From Schistocerca nitens (Eukaryota > Arthropoda > Insecta > Orthoptera > Acrididae), in the NCBI RefSeq assembly GCF_023898315.1, contig NC_064621.1, forward strand, positions 541,095,383-541,159,382: a stretch of DNA of 64,000 bases, in the 5' to 3' direction. Below, piece after piece: positions 1 to 11,100 of this stretch; within the stretch, counting starts at the first letter, position 1, and each line of letters starts with the position of its first letter. Position numbers and translations under genes: made by a program. The notes under the pieces were generated by a model. That model had not been told where the DNA came from. It did no database searches and was given only the letters and a program-made list of their open reading frames with translations.

Positions 1-940
1 CTAAGTTAGCACTGGGCAGGTGCATCAATTGTTATGTCAACATGACTTACCACTGACGTGCAACAGACCTCAGAACAGGGCATACAGAAACAAAAGCACC
101 GTTGTGCTACTTAATAAGGCACTGTGAGGTAGTACCATGTAACTTCACCGATAAAGTGCCATCATGAAGCCAAACATAGACAGGAAGACCTTAGGTCAGT
201 GATCCAGAAGTATTATTGAAATTACCATGGCGAGGCAGAGAGCTGATGAGTCCAATAAATGAGGACAAATGTGCTCATGCAACCAGAGCCATTATGTCAT
301 GGACACAGGCGTGACCCATTAGAGAGGCTTTTGGACCTCAAGAACACATTCTATCTACAATTCCGTCCTTCTTGCTAGAACCATGTAGAATAACAGGCTG
401 TTGAGTCTCAGTGAAATGACATGCTGATTGATCATGGTCATCCTGGTACTTGCTTGTTGACTTTAACACCGAGGAGCAGCCAACTGATGCATATCACAGC
501 TGTTGTCAGCCACTACTGCCTACTGGGATATGGTGGATGTGAAGATGGTGAGCAGCCAGCCCTCCTTCGCTGATAGGTCTTCAAGGATGATCTGCAAGCA
601 TCTAATTTTGCACTGACTAGGTTAGGCGTGTCTGCATAGCTTCCTGGTCAATTCTGAGCATCTGCTGCAGTCTTAGTTGATCTCTGGTGGGCGACCAGGG
701 CCTAGGCCTCATCACAACAGCATGTGTCCGTGGCACTGACCAGCACTTAAGATGTCACAACTCATTGACAGGCATCAGCAGTCCATTGTGGCATGTGTGC
801 CTATAGTTCTGAAGACATTTATACCATTGTAAGCTGTGCTTGAGCATTAAATTTTATTATGGATAGCACTGCATGACTGCCGCCTCGGGGTGTGCACTGA
901 ACCACGCACCCTCAATCTTCACTTGACTTGCTGATCACAG
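1..940. other. No recognisable gene or repeat
   Basis: I see no coding stretch, RNA gene, microsatellite or terminal repeat that I can name. It lies outside the degenerate Penelope-like element that begins near 950. It may be unique intergenic DNA or a repeat that I do not recognise. Confidence 0.4.
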
Positions 941-949
941 TGTCACCCC

Positions 950-2172
950 CATGCCCCATTTTTGCTACAGTATGTCTGCCGGGGGGAAACGGGGAGTGAA
1001 GAGTGGTAGGAAAATGCAGTACATGATTGGGATGTGGAAAGAATGGTGGGGGCAGAAGAGGGAAGGAATGTGGGAAGCAGGTTAGCAAAGCTTTAGGCCA
1101 GGAGGAGTGAGAGAGTGCAGGATATACTGGAGAGACTATTCCCGTCTGTGTAGTTCAGAGAAAGTAGTGCTTCAAGGGAGTGTCCAAATGGCTCATATAG
1201 CGAAGTGACTATTGAAGTCATTTGTAGTGTGGTGTGCTGCACATTTCGCAACTGGATGGTCAAGTTTGCAGTTTGCCACAGTTTGAAACTGGTCATTCAT
1301 GTAAGTCCAGTTGTTTACTTGTCATACCCACCTAGAATCTTGCACAGTAATTGCAGAAGAGCTAATATATAACATGACTGCTTTCACCTATAGCATTGCC
1401 TTTTTATCAGGTAGGAAATGATTATGACTGAACTACCGTCGGAGGTGGTGGGTGGGGCAGAACTTGCACCTGGGTCCACCTCAGAGAAATTGTCCGTAAT
1501 GTGCAGGAGTGGGAGAAGGATTGGGATAGGGAAAAATCCCTCATCTCAGGGCAGGATGAGAGGAAATTAATGCTCCGGTGAAGGAAATTGTTGAGCTTTT
1601 CAAGGTCAGGGTGATACGGGACAGTGTCTGTTAAACAGGTTTGCTGGTATCTGTGGAAGAGATGGCACAGATCTGTTTGTGGATGAGGTGGATAGCATAC
1701 TGTCTGTCATTAAAAGCACTGGTAAGGTTATCGGTATATTGTGACAGTGCCTACTTTCCACTGCAGATGCAGCGTTCACGCATGGAAAGGCTGTAAGTAA
1801 GAGACTTTTTGACATGCAATGAGTGTGAGCTGTGAAAGTGGAGGTACTGTTGGTAGTTGGTGTGCTTGATATGAGCAGATGTATTTATGGAACTGTCTGA
1901 GAGGTGGAGATTGACATCTAGGAACATGGCTCGATGAGATGAGAAAGACCAGATCTGGGACTAGGTTGTGGAAGAAAGGGCAAAGATTGTCCCTGCCTCG
2001 AGTCCAGATCATGGAAATGTCATCATTGGGCAGAACCTGACTAGGGGTTTTTGGTGTTGACTGTATATGAAGGATTCCTTCAGATGGTCGATAAACAAGT
2101 ATCCATGACAGTACCACGAATTTGTTTACAGAGTTGGTCTTTGAATGTGAAATAATTTTGGGTCAGGATGTG
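950..2172 (-). mobile_element. Degenerate Penelope-like element, 3' half (RT end and GIY-YIG region)
   Basis: Read on the minus strand in shifting frames, this stretch matches the better-preserved PLE copies at 47681-50605 and 60986-64000. Near 2000 it has NDDISMIWT, the degenerate counterpart of the RT catalytic DDIFMIWT. Next comes a segment with VNAASAVESRHCHNI. Near 1340 it has the GIY-YIG-like cysteine pair and VGMTSKQL, and at 1260-1180 LDHPVAKCAAHHTT, the counterpart of the HPVAKHALVH tail. There are many stops and frameshifts, so it is an old dead copy. Its 5' half continues at 10105-11100 beyond a later insertion. The left limit is approximate. Confidence 0.75.
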
Positions 2173-2180
2173 TTTAGCTA
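2173..2180. repeat. Left 8-bp target-site duplication (TTTAGCTA)
   Basis: The same eight bases occur at 10097-10104. Removing everything between the copies restores a PLE sequence that aligns with the uninterrupted copy near 49320-49350 (GGGTCAGGATG, a short divergent stretch, then TAGGAAAGG against TGAGGAAAG). An 8-bp duplication is the hallmark of hAT insertion. Confidence 0.7.
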
Positions 2181-2353
2181 AGAGTAGTGATGTGGACCTG
2201 ACAAATGCCAATTGGGCAGGACATTCGTAATTGGGAATGTGCCCAAAGCCAGTTTAAATGCCCAAAAATCTGAGCATTTATAAAAAAAAGTACTTTTTAA
2301 TGTTTTTGCTGCTAGAATGTATAATTTACTAATTAAAATAAGGATGGGACAAT

Positions 2354-2354
<1 letters not shown>

Positions 2355-2440
<86 letters not shown>
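2355..2440. repeat. Compound microsatellite (CT)n(CA)n
   Basis: A CT run from 2355 passes directly into a CA run ending at 2440. Apparent reading frames across it are artefacts. It lies ten bases from the left target duplication of the I-like element. Confidence 0.97.
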
Positions 2441-2441
<1 letters not shown>

Positions 2442-2460
2442 CGTATCAGAAGAAAAATGT

Positions 2461-3071
2461 ACCCCCTGCGGGTTCGGGGGTTAGAATAGGCCCGCGGTAT
2501 TCCTGCCTGTCGTAAGAGGCGACTAAAAGGAGTCTCAAATGTTTCGGCCTCATGTGATGGTCCCCTCTCGGGTTTGACCTCCATCTTTCTAAATCATTCC
2601 GAAGAGCGAGCCAATTGGGGAAGGGCGCCTTACATGGTGCACTGTATCCGTCGTGCATTGAGACCTTTAGCCGGCTTTTTCGTCGTTGCAATGGTGTCCC
2701 GCTCATTTTCCATCTCTTGGGCGAGGATTCGTCCCTGGGTGCGATTACCACGCTGCACTCTGCAGTGTTGCTTTTAACTGCGACAACGACCTTGGACATT
2801 TTTGCACCTAAGATCCAGCATGGTAGCCAGTCTGTTGTGGTGGGGCCGCCATGTACCCTGTTGGTTGTAGCCCCCTGACAACACAGGGATCGCTCTACTG
2901 ATGCCTGCGCCGTTAACTCCCCACGTATGCCAAGGAGTAGATGCCCATCTCCCTGGGGCATCAGGACTCCCGGCAATGGCCATCCTGCCAGGTGGTTATT
3001 GCTGCGGCTGGGTGGCGCCTGTGGGGAGGGCCCTTGGTCGGAGTAGGTGGCATCAGGGCGGATGACCCGCA
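2461..3071 (+). promoter_or_regulatory. 5' UTR and presumed internal promoter region of the I-like element
   Basis: A GC-rich leader of about 610 bases between the element's first base and the ORF1 start. Elements of this group normally carry an internal promoter at the 5' end. I cannot identify individual promoter boxes here, so the promoter role is inferred from position only. Confidence 0.45.
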
Positions 3072-4571
3072 ATGAAGCGTGGTACATCATCTCTCGCTGG
3101 TGGCCAGCCACCAGCAGTCTCTAAGCGTTCGAGGGCTCATTTTAAAGCTAACGTTTATGACCCCAAATCATTCCCATCCCTGGCCAAACCATGGGAGGAA
3201 CGAAAGGCAATGAATGACAGTGACCTGTATTCGCCCAGGTATCTCGTCTGTACCAGAGCCGATGGTGACTCGTTTCTATCCGTGAAGCCTCAGTTCTTTG
3301 TAGAGCATTTAAAGAACAAGTTTGGGGAGGTGGAGGGCTTGTCCAAAATGCGCTCTGGGTCAGTTTTGATAAAAACGGCATCCTCTGCCCAGTCACGCAG
3401 GTTACTTGCTTGTGACAAGTTGGGGGATGTTCATGTTACCATCACCCCACATAAGAGTTTAAATATGGTCCAGGGTGTTATTTTCCATAGCGACCTCCTT
3501 TTGCAGTCTGATGACGAGCTGCACGCCTATTTAGACTGCCGAGGTGTACATTTCATCCGACGTGTTCATCGGGGTCCGAGGGATAATCGGGTAGCTACCG
3601 GTGCCTTCATCTTGGCCTTCGAGGGTGATACCTTACCAGAGAAGGTCAAGGTGATGGTCTACCGGTGTGACGTCAAACCCTATATCCCTCCCCCGATGAG
3701 GTGCTTTAAGTGCTGGAAGTTCGGTCACATGTCCTCTCGCTGTACTTCTAGCCTCACATGTCGCGATTGTGGACGCCCATCTCATCCCGATACTCCATGT
3801 GCTCCGCCTCCCGTCTGTGTCAACTGTGGAGAGCCTCATTCCCCTTGCTTGCCAGACTGCAGTATCTTACAGAAAGAATGCAAAATCATGGAATATAAGA
3901 CCCTGGACCGACTGACTTACACTGAGGCTAAGCGGAAATTTGAACGGCTACATCCCGTGCGCATGATGTCATCTTATGCCTCCACTGTCACTCCTGCTCC
4001 AGCTCCTTCAGCTGCAAGATATACAGTCAGCTCTCAGAGTCAGAAGACCTCACCTGCCCCCTTGACGATGGGGGCCCCTACACTCGCTGTTGCTCCCACA
4101 CCATCTACCTCAGGAGCAGCACCCACTAAACCATCGGGGACACCAGTCCCCAGTTCTAAGCCGGAGAAGCGTAAGTCTTCTTCGGCTTCTCTTGCTCGGA
4201 AGGGATCCCTTGGGTCACTCCCTTCCCAGGTTCCTACCAGCGGCACAGCAGACACCAACCAGTGGCTGAAGAAGCCACAGGTCGCTGGTCGACGGGCTTC
4301 GCGATCCTCTTCGGTCCCGGAGACTGACTCCAGTAAGCCCTCTCAACAACGGCAACCAAAGGAACAGTGAGAGAAAACGACTTTGAAGACCAGTAAGTCC
4401 AAGACACCTGTGGTGGCACCTACTCCTCCGCTACCTAAAAGCTCTGCGTCTGAGGATGAGGTGGAGATCCTTGTGTCTGCTGAGGACCTCGATCTCGCCG
4501 ATCCCTCAGACGCAATGGATAGCACTTGCACGGGTGCTCCATCGGAGGCAGCAGATGACCCAGTGGCATAA
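3072..4571 (+). pseudogene. ORF1 nucleic-acid-binding protein of the I-like element (one in-frame stop)
   Basis: The gag-like ORF1 product binds element RNA and forms the ribonucleoprotein particle. The first 432 codons are open from ATG 3072. Residues about 212-265 hold tandem zinc knuckles: CFKCWKFGHMSSRC, then CRDCGRPSHPDTPC and CVNCGEPHSPCLPDC. The C-terminal third is rich in Ser, Pro, Ala and Thr and probably disordered. A TGA at 4368-4370 interrupts the frame, but the same frame continues with lysine-rich then acidic sequence to a TAA at 4569-4571. The natural protein was therefore about 499 residues, and the stop probably arose from CGA by C-to-T change. ORF2 starts 36 bases later. Confidence 0.85.
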
Positions 4572-4606
4572 TCTGCCTTCCCAGTCCCGTCACGCCTTTC
4601 TCCGCA

Positions 4607-7600
4607 ATGGACAATACCATCCTCCAGTGGAACTGCAGCGGTTTCTTCCACCATCTAGCTGAGCTCCGCCAACTTATTAGCCTTCACCCTTTCTTCTGCA
4701 TTGCTCTTCAGGAAACTTGGTTTCCAGCAATGCGAACCCCCGCCCTCCGTGGCTATCGGGGTTATTATAAGAACCGGGCAGCATATGAAAGGGTGTCTGG
4801 TGGCGTCTGCCTCTATGTCCTTCACACTCTGCACAGCGAGTCTGTCCCTCTCCAAACACATTTAGAGGCTGTCGCTGTTCGGGTGTGGACGCCACAGGCT
4901 GTTACTGTCTGCAGTCTTTACCTTCCACCGGATGGTGATGTCTCGCAGCATGTCCTGGCTGCGCTGATAGCCCAATTGCCGCCACCTTTCTTGCTATTGG
5001 GCGACTTCAACGCCCATAACCCTCTGTGGGGTGGGTCAGTGGCAACAGGTCGAGGCGCCACCGTTGAGCATTTATTGTCGCAGCTCGATCTCTCGATTTT
5101 AAATGATGGTGCCTTCACACACTTCAGTGAGGTGCATGGCACATACTCCGCCATTGACCTTTCAATCTGTAGCCCTAGCCTCTTACCGTCTGTCCAATGG
5201 AGTGTGCATGATGACCTGTGTGGTAGTGACCACTTTCCGATCTTTCTGTCACTACCACAGCATCACTCTTCTGGGCGCCCTAGCAGATGGGCTATGAATA
5301 AGGCTGACTGGGTCTTGTTCTCCTCCACTGCAGCTATTGAGCCTCTCTCTAATGATGACATTGATGTGGTGGTTCAATCGGTAACCACCGGCATCGTTAC
5401 TGCCTCCGAGTCTGCCATTCCCCGTTCCTCTGGGTCCCCTCGGCGGCAGACTGTGCCTTGGTGGTCGCCTGAGATCGCTGCAGCGATTAAAGATCGCCGG
5501 CGGGCGCTACAGCGTCACAAGCGACATCCCTGCATTGAACACCTCATCACCTTCAAACGGCTGCGTGCGCGGGCCCGCCGCCTTATCCGCCAAAGCAAGC
5601 AGGAGTGCTGAGAGCGGTATGTGTCCACCATTGGCCTCCATGTCTCTCCATCGCAGGTCTGGGCCAAGATCCGACGCCTCTATGGCTATCGGACCCCTGT
5701 CAGCGTCCCTGCGCTCTCACTGAATGGAGCAGTTTGTACAGACTCTGGCGAAATTGCCAGCAGCTTGGCAGAGCATTTTGCTCTTAGTTCCGCTTCTTCC
5801 AATTACCCACTGGCCTTCCGCTCCATTAAACAGCCGATGGAACGGCGGAGCCTTTCGTTTTGCACCCACCACCCAGAATCTTACAATGCTCCATTCAGCG
5901 AGTGGGAATTTCGCAGTGCCCTAGCCGCTTGCCCTGATACCGCTCCTGGGCCAGATGGCATCCACTGTCAGATGCTGAAACACCTTTCAGTGGACTGCCA
6001 GCGACGCCTCCTCGACCTTTACAACCATCTTTGGGTTGAGGGGGAGTTTCCGTCGCAATGGCGGGAAAGTATCGTTATCCCCATTCTGAAACCAGGCAAG
6101 AACCCTTTGGAGGTGGACAGCTACCGCCCCATTAGCCTCACCAACGTTCTTTGCAAGCTTCTCGAACGGATGGTGAGCCGGCGCTTGAATTGGGTACTGG
6201 AGTCTCGGGGCCTTCTGGCTCCGTCTCAGGGTGGGTTCCGTATAGGCCGCTCCGCCGCCGACAATCTGGTGAGCCTGGAGTCGGCCATCCGTACTGCCTT
6301 TGCCCGCCGTCAGCACCTGGTCGCTGTCTTTTTCGACATGCGGAAGGCGTACGATACGACATGGCGTAATCACATCCTTTCTACGCTTCATGGATGGGGT
6401 CTTCGGGGCCCTCTGCCGATCTTTCTCTGCAATTTCCTGTCGTATCGTACCTTCCGCATGCAAGTCGCAGCCTCCTATAGTTCCTCCCACATCCAGGAGA
6501 ACGGCGTGCCACAGGGTACTGTTTTAAGTGTCTGCCTGTTTTTAATAGCCATTAATGGGCTCGCTGCGGCCGTGGGGAAATTCTGTCTCCGCTTCCCTGT
6601 ATGCTGACAACTTCTGCCTTTACTACAGCTCTACTGGCATTGCAGCTGTTGAACGTCAGCTACAGGGCGCTATCTGCAAGGCGCAGTCTTGGGCTGTAGC
6701 TCATGGGTTCCAGTTTTCGGCCTCCAAGACCCGCGTTATGCATTTCTGCCGGCGTCGAACAGTCCATCCTGAGCCCCGGCTTTATTTTGCCGACGAACGT
6801 CTTGCTGTGGTGGAGACCCACAGGTTTTTGGGTGTAGTTTTCGATGCCCGGTTGACTTGGCTGCCTCATATCTGGCAGCTCAAACAGGCGTGTTGGTGGC
6901 ATCTCAATGCTCTGCGATGTTTGAGCCACACCCGCTGGTGCGCCGACGGATCTACCCTGTTACGGCTCTACCAGGCGTTAATTCAGTCTTGCCTGGATTA
7001 TGGGAGCCTGGTTTATGGCTCAGCATCCCCATCTGCGTTGCGGGTGCTGGACCCAATCCTCCATAGCGGGATACGCCTTGCCACTGGTGCTTTCCGCACC
7101 AGCCCTGTGGACAGCATACTAGTGGAGGCAGGTGTCCCTCCCCTGCGGTTACGGCGCCAACGTTTGCTGGCCGCTTATGCTGCCCATATTTTAAGCTTGC
7201 CCGGGCATCCAAACTATCGTCTCCTGTTCCCGCAGTCGGTCGTCCATCTGCCAGAATGTCGGCTCCGGTCTGGTTGTACAATCGCGGTCCGTGTCAAAGA
7301 GCTTCTCTCCGGGCTTCGGGTTTTCACTGTTCCACCTCCTTTCCGGGCCACTTTGCATACACCCCCATGGTGTGTTCCTCGCCCTTGCCTTCGGCTCGAC
7401 TTGGCACAGGGCCCGAAGGACTCAGTCCCTCCAGAGGCCTTCCGCCACCGCTTTTATTCCATCCTGGCCACGTATCAGGGCTCTGGCATTGTTTACACTG
7501 ACGGTTCGATGGTTGCTGGTCGTGTCGGGTATGCGCTCACTCTAGGGGACCATTCCGAACAACGTTCCTTGCAGGATGGCTGCAGCATTTACACTGCTGG

Positions 7601-8052
7601 CGAAAGAGGCCACGAGTAAACCTTCTCTGGATGTTGGCCTCCCAGAGACTAATTTGCGGGCAGTCCTCCGCCGAAAAGTTTTTGCGCTTTGGGACGCTGA
7701 ATGGCGCGATCGGATCACGCCCAATAAACTCCGTGCCATTAAGGAGACGACGACTATGTGGCGGTCATCCATGCGAGCCAACCGCAGGGACTCAGTCGGC
7801 CTTTGTCGGCTCCGCATTGGCCACTCCCGGCTGACACACAGTTATTTACTGCGCCGGGAGGACCCTCCTCTATGTCGCTGTGGGGCGGTTTTGACGGTGG
7901 TGCACATTTTATTAACTTGTCCACTTTTAACTGTGCTCAGGCAGACATTTGCGCTGCCTGATACGCTCCTTGCCCTTTTACTAGATGACTCTGCCATGGT
8001 GGACTTAGTTTTGCGTTTTATTCGGGCAGGGGGTTTTTATAGTTTTATCTGA
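4607..8052 (+). pseudogene. ORF2 (endonuclease-reverse transcriptase-RNase H) of the I-like element, broken
   Basis: It encodes the nicking and reverse-transcribing enzyme. In order: an APE-type endonuclease from ATG 4607 (MDNTILQWNCSGFFHH, LLGDFNAHNPLWGG, GSDHFPIFLS), the RT (APGPDGIHCQMLKHL, YRPISLTNVLCKLLERM, GVPQGTVLSV, SLYADNFCLYYSS), the RNase H start (YTDGSMVAG), and a Cys/His C-terminal region (LCRCGAVLTVVHILLTC). Damage: a TGA at 5609-5611 with the frame continuing; a one-base frameshift near 6580; the RT active site YADD changed to YADN near 6611; and a deletion near 7600 that removes most of RNase H and shifts frame again. The last frame ends at 8052. The family and domain order are clear. 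It is inactive. Confidence 0.88.
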
Positions 8053-8351
8053 GTGTTTTTTTTTTTAGTGTTGATTCTGGCTTTTAGCCTCTGATTTTAA
8101 ACTGAGTTTTTAATGTGTTCTTGGTGGTTGGCTTTTCCTCTTTTTTTTCTCTATGGTCGGCCAACCACCGTCACACTCTGTGTGTTTTAATTTGTTCTGT
8201 CTGATCTCTGTCGGAGTCTTTCTCGTCCTGTGTCGTCTGATGTCTTTCCTGCTGTTCGTTTTTTATTCTCTTTGGGCGGTTTTAATTTTTTGGAAAAAGG
8301 GACCGATGACCATCGCAGTCTGGTCCCTTTAATCCCACAAACCAACCAACC
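8053..8351 (+). other. 3' UTR and CCAA tail of the I-like element
   Basis: A T-rich 3' UTR ends with a potential hairpin (GGGACC at 8300, GGTCCC at 8324) followed by the tail CAAACCAACCAACCAA. A hairpin plus a short simple repeat is a plausible recognition end for target-primed reverse transcription. That role is inferred. Confidence 0.6.
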
Positions 8352-8362
8352 AAGAAAAATGT
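8352..8362. repeat. Right 11-bp target-site duplication of the I-like element
   Basis: AAGAAAAATGT, identical to 2450-2460. It fixes both ends of the retrotransposon. Confidence 0.9.
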
Positions 8363-8699
8363 CCTTTGGTCATTGTTTTGTAATGTTACACACTTTATAA
8401 TCCGTGTCAAATCTCTGATTATTATTGAAAAAAAATACTGAATGCATTACACAGCTGGCATTTGTTTCTTGATGATAAATGTATTCTTTAATGTTAAACT
8501 GTTTTCAGTGAATATTTTTGTATTACTACCCTGCCGTGAAGATAAAATGAAACACTAACATAAAAAAGATTTGATAACAAAGAATAAATGCTCAAGATGC
8601 TGCATTGAATCCAGTTAAGGACAAAATCCCCTAATATTGTTCCACTTGGGCGCGTAGGTCAACTATTAAACCTATTGTGCTCAGATATTTTAGGCTATC

Positions 8700-9539
8700 A
8701 AACAATCAAAACTTCCATGGCAAATGCAGTAGAGGTTGTCAAAACAGAAAAACACAGCCACAGTGTTCAATGAAATCTCAGGTGCAAACAAATTCAGAGA
8801 TATGATTTCACTGAAGTTTCCAGGAAAGAGAGGGTGGCGGAGCCATACTTTTTGTATGGAAAGTTTGCAATCAAATAAACTTGGTTTACAAACCTTAGTT
8901 GTAAACAAAAAGGTGCCATCCTACCTGCAGCCTGAAATAAAGAGGAGAGTTCTGAATGATGGACGAGAGTTGAGAAAATGATACATCTTATGAACCCAAT
9001 TGCTTATTTGATTACAGTTTTAGAGTTAAAGGAGTCTTAAGTTCTCAAAATAGCCACAAACATCAATAAGGTGGTAGAAGTTCTCGTTGAGAAACTGCCA
9101 TCCTCTCCACTGCAATCTGCAGAAGAAAAGTCAGTCTTATCTGAATTCCAAGCTAGGAAAGAATTTGTCATCTTTTATCCATATTTCAGCTAATCTTCAT
9201 TATCCAGTGGTACAAGGTAGTAACCTGAAGACTATTGAGACATTTGATGCAATTAGGTCGGCTTGTGGCACAGCAAAGAGCATTTTATTTAGATGTTATT
9301 CAAGTTAGAGAGAACTTGGCTAATTATAGGGAGAAACAATGAATTTGATCCAGACAGTTTGTGTAAGGAGTGGGCCCTCACCCTCAGGAAGATAAAAATC
9401 ATCATGTGTATCCTTTATTGTAGTGGTGAGGTTAAGATGAACTTGAGAATTGGCAAAAGTTGCCGTAAAAATTCTGGGTGCATCAGTTACATCTACCGCT
9501 ACAGTGTGTTCCTTCAGCTCTTTTAGATGGATCCACAGT

Positions 9540-9595
<56 letters not shown>

Positions 9596-9790
9596 TGCAA
9601 AACTAACCCACCTCTCCTACAACTGGAAGTTGAGGAATGGAGCAAATGAAGCAGGAACATGCCCTAATCCTGCTGATGCTGAGGTAAAACCCATACTGAA
9701 CGTCCAAGCAAAGATAAAATGGAAAGGAAGCCAATAATCAGTGAAGAATCAGATTCAGGAGAATCTGAGGCAGCACGAAACTGACTGAGA
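8700..9790 (+). pseudogene. hAT transposase remnant
   Basis: Plus-strand fragments in changing frames read like a hAT-superfamily transposase. NAVEVVK occurs near 8726. ATVFNEISGANKFRDMISLK follows, then GWRSHTFCMESLQSNKLGLQ at 8831-8890, the position of the conserved arginine-tryptophan block of DUF659-type hAT enzymes. Weaker pieces follow (HYPVVQGSNLKTIETFDAI near 9205, SLCKEWALTLRKIK near 9360). After a GA microsatellite there is LTHLSYNWKLRNGANEAG near 9605. No intact DDE triad or dimerisation domain can be read. The assignment rests on motif resemblance and on the 8-bp target duplication of the surrounding element. Confidence 0.55.
9543..9592. repeat. (GA)n microsatellite
   Basis: About 25 uninterrupted GA units inside the hAT-like remnant. 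Confidence 0.97.
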
Positions 9791-10096
9791 ACAATTTTTT
9801 ATTTTTTTTTTGCAGAAGTATAGTATAAGTAAAAATACTACCTACAGGCCAGCTAGTTAATATAAACTGTTTTTAAACTTGAGTGTTGTTTTTGACGTCA
9901 TTGAAGAAGTAGAAAGTTATTTTTTTTACCCAACCACTAAAGAAGCCGATTTGCAAAAGATATTTTCCAATACAAAATATCTGCTTAATTTTTTTTGTAA
10001 ATGTCACTTATCGATTAATCTATAAAATGCATAAATATTTGGGCATTTATGAATTTTGGGTATTTGCCCTGGCATATATCCTGGGCATTTTACACC

Positions 10097-10104
10097 TTTA
10101 GCTA
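10097..10104. repeat. Right 8-bp target-site duplication (TTTAGCTA)
   Basis: Exact partner of 2173-2180. The PLE sequence resumes immediately to its right. Confidence 0.7.
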
Positions 10105-11100
10105 GCAGTATTAGGAAAGGTGGTGGATGTGGTATCAGGAGAATATTGGGAATGTTGGTGTATAAGGATGTTGCATCCACAGTGACTGTCAATGCATCTG
10201 GAGGTAACAGGACAGGAGCTGGGGAAAGACATAAGTGGTGTCTTGACTGTAGAATGGGAGCTCATGGATGGTAGTTTGATTTTGATCATTTGATCAACAA
10301 AGGCAGAGATTTGTACCATGGTAGCATTGCAGCCAGTCACAATGAGATGACCAGTAGGAAGATATGTGGGGATGTCCTGTTGCACTTCTGGGATGAGATC
10401 ACAGCTATAAGGTTTGTATGCAGGGGTGTCAGAAATTTGATGGAGACACTTGGCCTTGTAGTCACTACAGTTCATGACCACTGTGGTGGAGCTTTTGTCT
10501 GAAGGAAGGATGATAGTTTGGATCGATTATCAGATTATGGGTAGCTGGGTGTTCCATAAGCATGTTGTGTTTGAATCACTGGGGAGGAATTTAGAAAAGG
10601 AAGGAGAGACCAGGTTCAGAGTGAGGAATACCTGAGAGGTTTTCGGGGGGCGATTGGGGAGGAGGATCATGGTTGGAGGAAGGCTGGAACTGTTTCAAAG
10701 GAGGTTATATGTGTAGCTTTGGTTGACTGTTGTCAGTGGGGCACATGGGAAAAAATGTTTCCACTGGAGAGAACAAGTAAAGGAAAAGAGGACCTTCACA
10801 AGTCAAGCATTGTTCAACTGAGGTTTTTGGGCTAAAGGCGAGGCCTTGAGAAAGTACTGAGACTTCTGCAGAGGTGAGAGTTTTGGCAAAAAGGTTGACA
10901 ACATTGTTAGAGGATGGCTGTTCAGCAGCAGTGTGTTTCATGAAGGGTGGAGCAGATTTTTGGGGATATGGAGGGTGGAATTAGTGAGCAAGGCATGGTC
11001 CAGGAATTACAAGGGGTCGACAGGGGGAGTGGGGGTTGGAGGGTAGATTGATTGGGTGGAGGGAGGGGGGGTTTGGATCAGAGTGGTTGGCTCTTTCTTG
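10105..11100 (-). mobile_element. Degenerate Penelope-like element, 5' half (N-terminal region and first RT motifs)
   Basis: Minus-strand pieces align with the better PLE copies. NVVNLFAKTLTSAEVSVLSQ and GLAFSPKTSVEQ (10900-10790) correspond to NSVVNLSSKPLSQSETSVQS and GLTFSPTTRFKQ of the 47681-50605 copy. ISAFVDQ (10305) and VTVDATSLYTNIP (10190-10150) are RT motifs. It is the upstream half of the element whose downstream half lies at 950-2172, and the two halves were separated by the hAT-like insertion. The right limit is approximate. Confidence 0.75.

Larger units (their letters stand above)
2461..8351 (+). mobile_element. Full-length I-like non-LTR retrotransposon with target-site duplication
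   Basis: The ends are set by an 11-bp duplication AAGAAAAATGT at 2450-2460 and 8352-8362. The element begins ACCCCCTGCGGGTTCGGGGG and ends in a short CCAA-repeat tail, with no poly(A). It holds a 5' UTR (2461-3071), a CCHC-type ORF1, an ORF2 with endonuclease, RT and RNase H remains, and a 3' UTR. An RNase H domain after the RT together with a zinc-knuckle ORF1 points to the I group of clades. Both ORFs are broken, so it cannot mobilise itself. It sits inside the hAT-like element and is the youngest layer of this nest. Confidence 0.85.
2181..10096 (+). mobile_element. hAT-like DNA transposon (degenerate), itself carrying an I-like retrotransposon
   Basis: It is bounded by the 8-bp duplication TTTAGCTA. 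Near both ends there are inverted related blocks: TAAATGCCCAAAAATCTGAG near 2252 and, inverted, TAAATGCCCAAATATTTATG near 10045. TGCCC/GGGCA motifs repeat close to each end. The exact terminal bases do not match well, so the true inverted-repeat ends are uncertain. After removing the retrotransposon at 2461-8351, about 2 kb remains. That right part encodes broken hAT transposase pieces on the plus strand (8700-9700). The target was an older PLE. Confidence 0.65.

Noticed and set aside
1776-2117. 113-codon minus-strand frame as a host gene
   Set aside because: It is a decayed piece of the Penelope-like RT (NDDISMIW) with no gene structure.
2333-2584. Open frame with poly-Cys/Val and poly-Glu/Arg runs across 2355-2440
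   Set aside because: It is only the translation of a CT/CA microsatellite. The frames at 15464-15872, 15970-16246 and 31151-31342 are rejected for the same reason.
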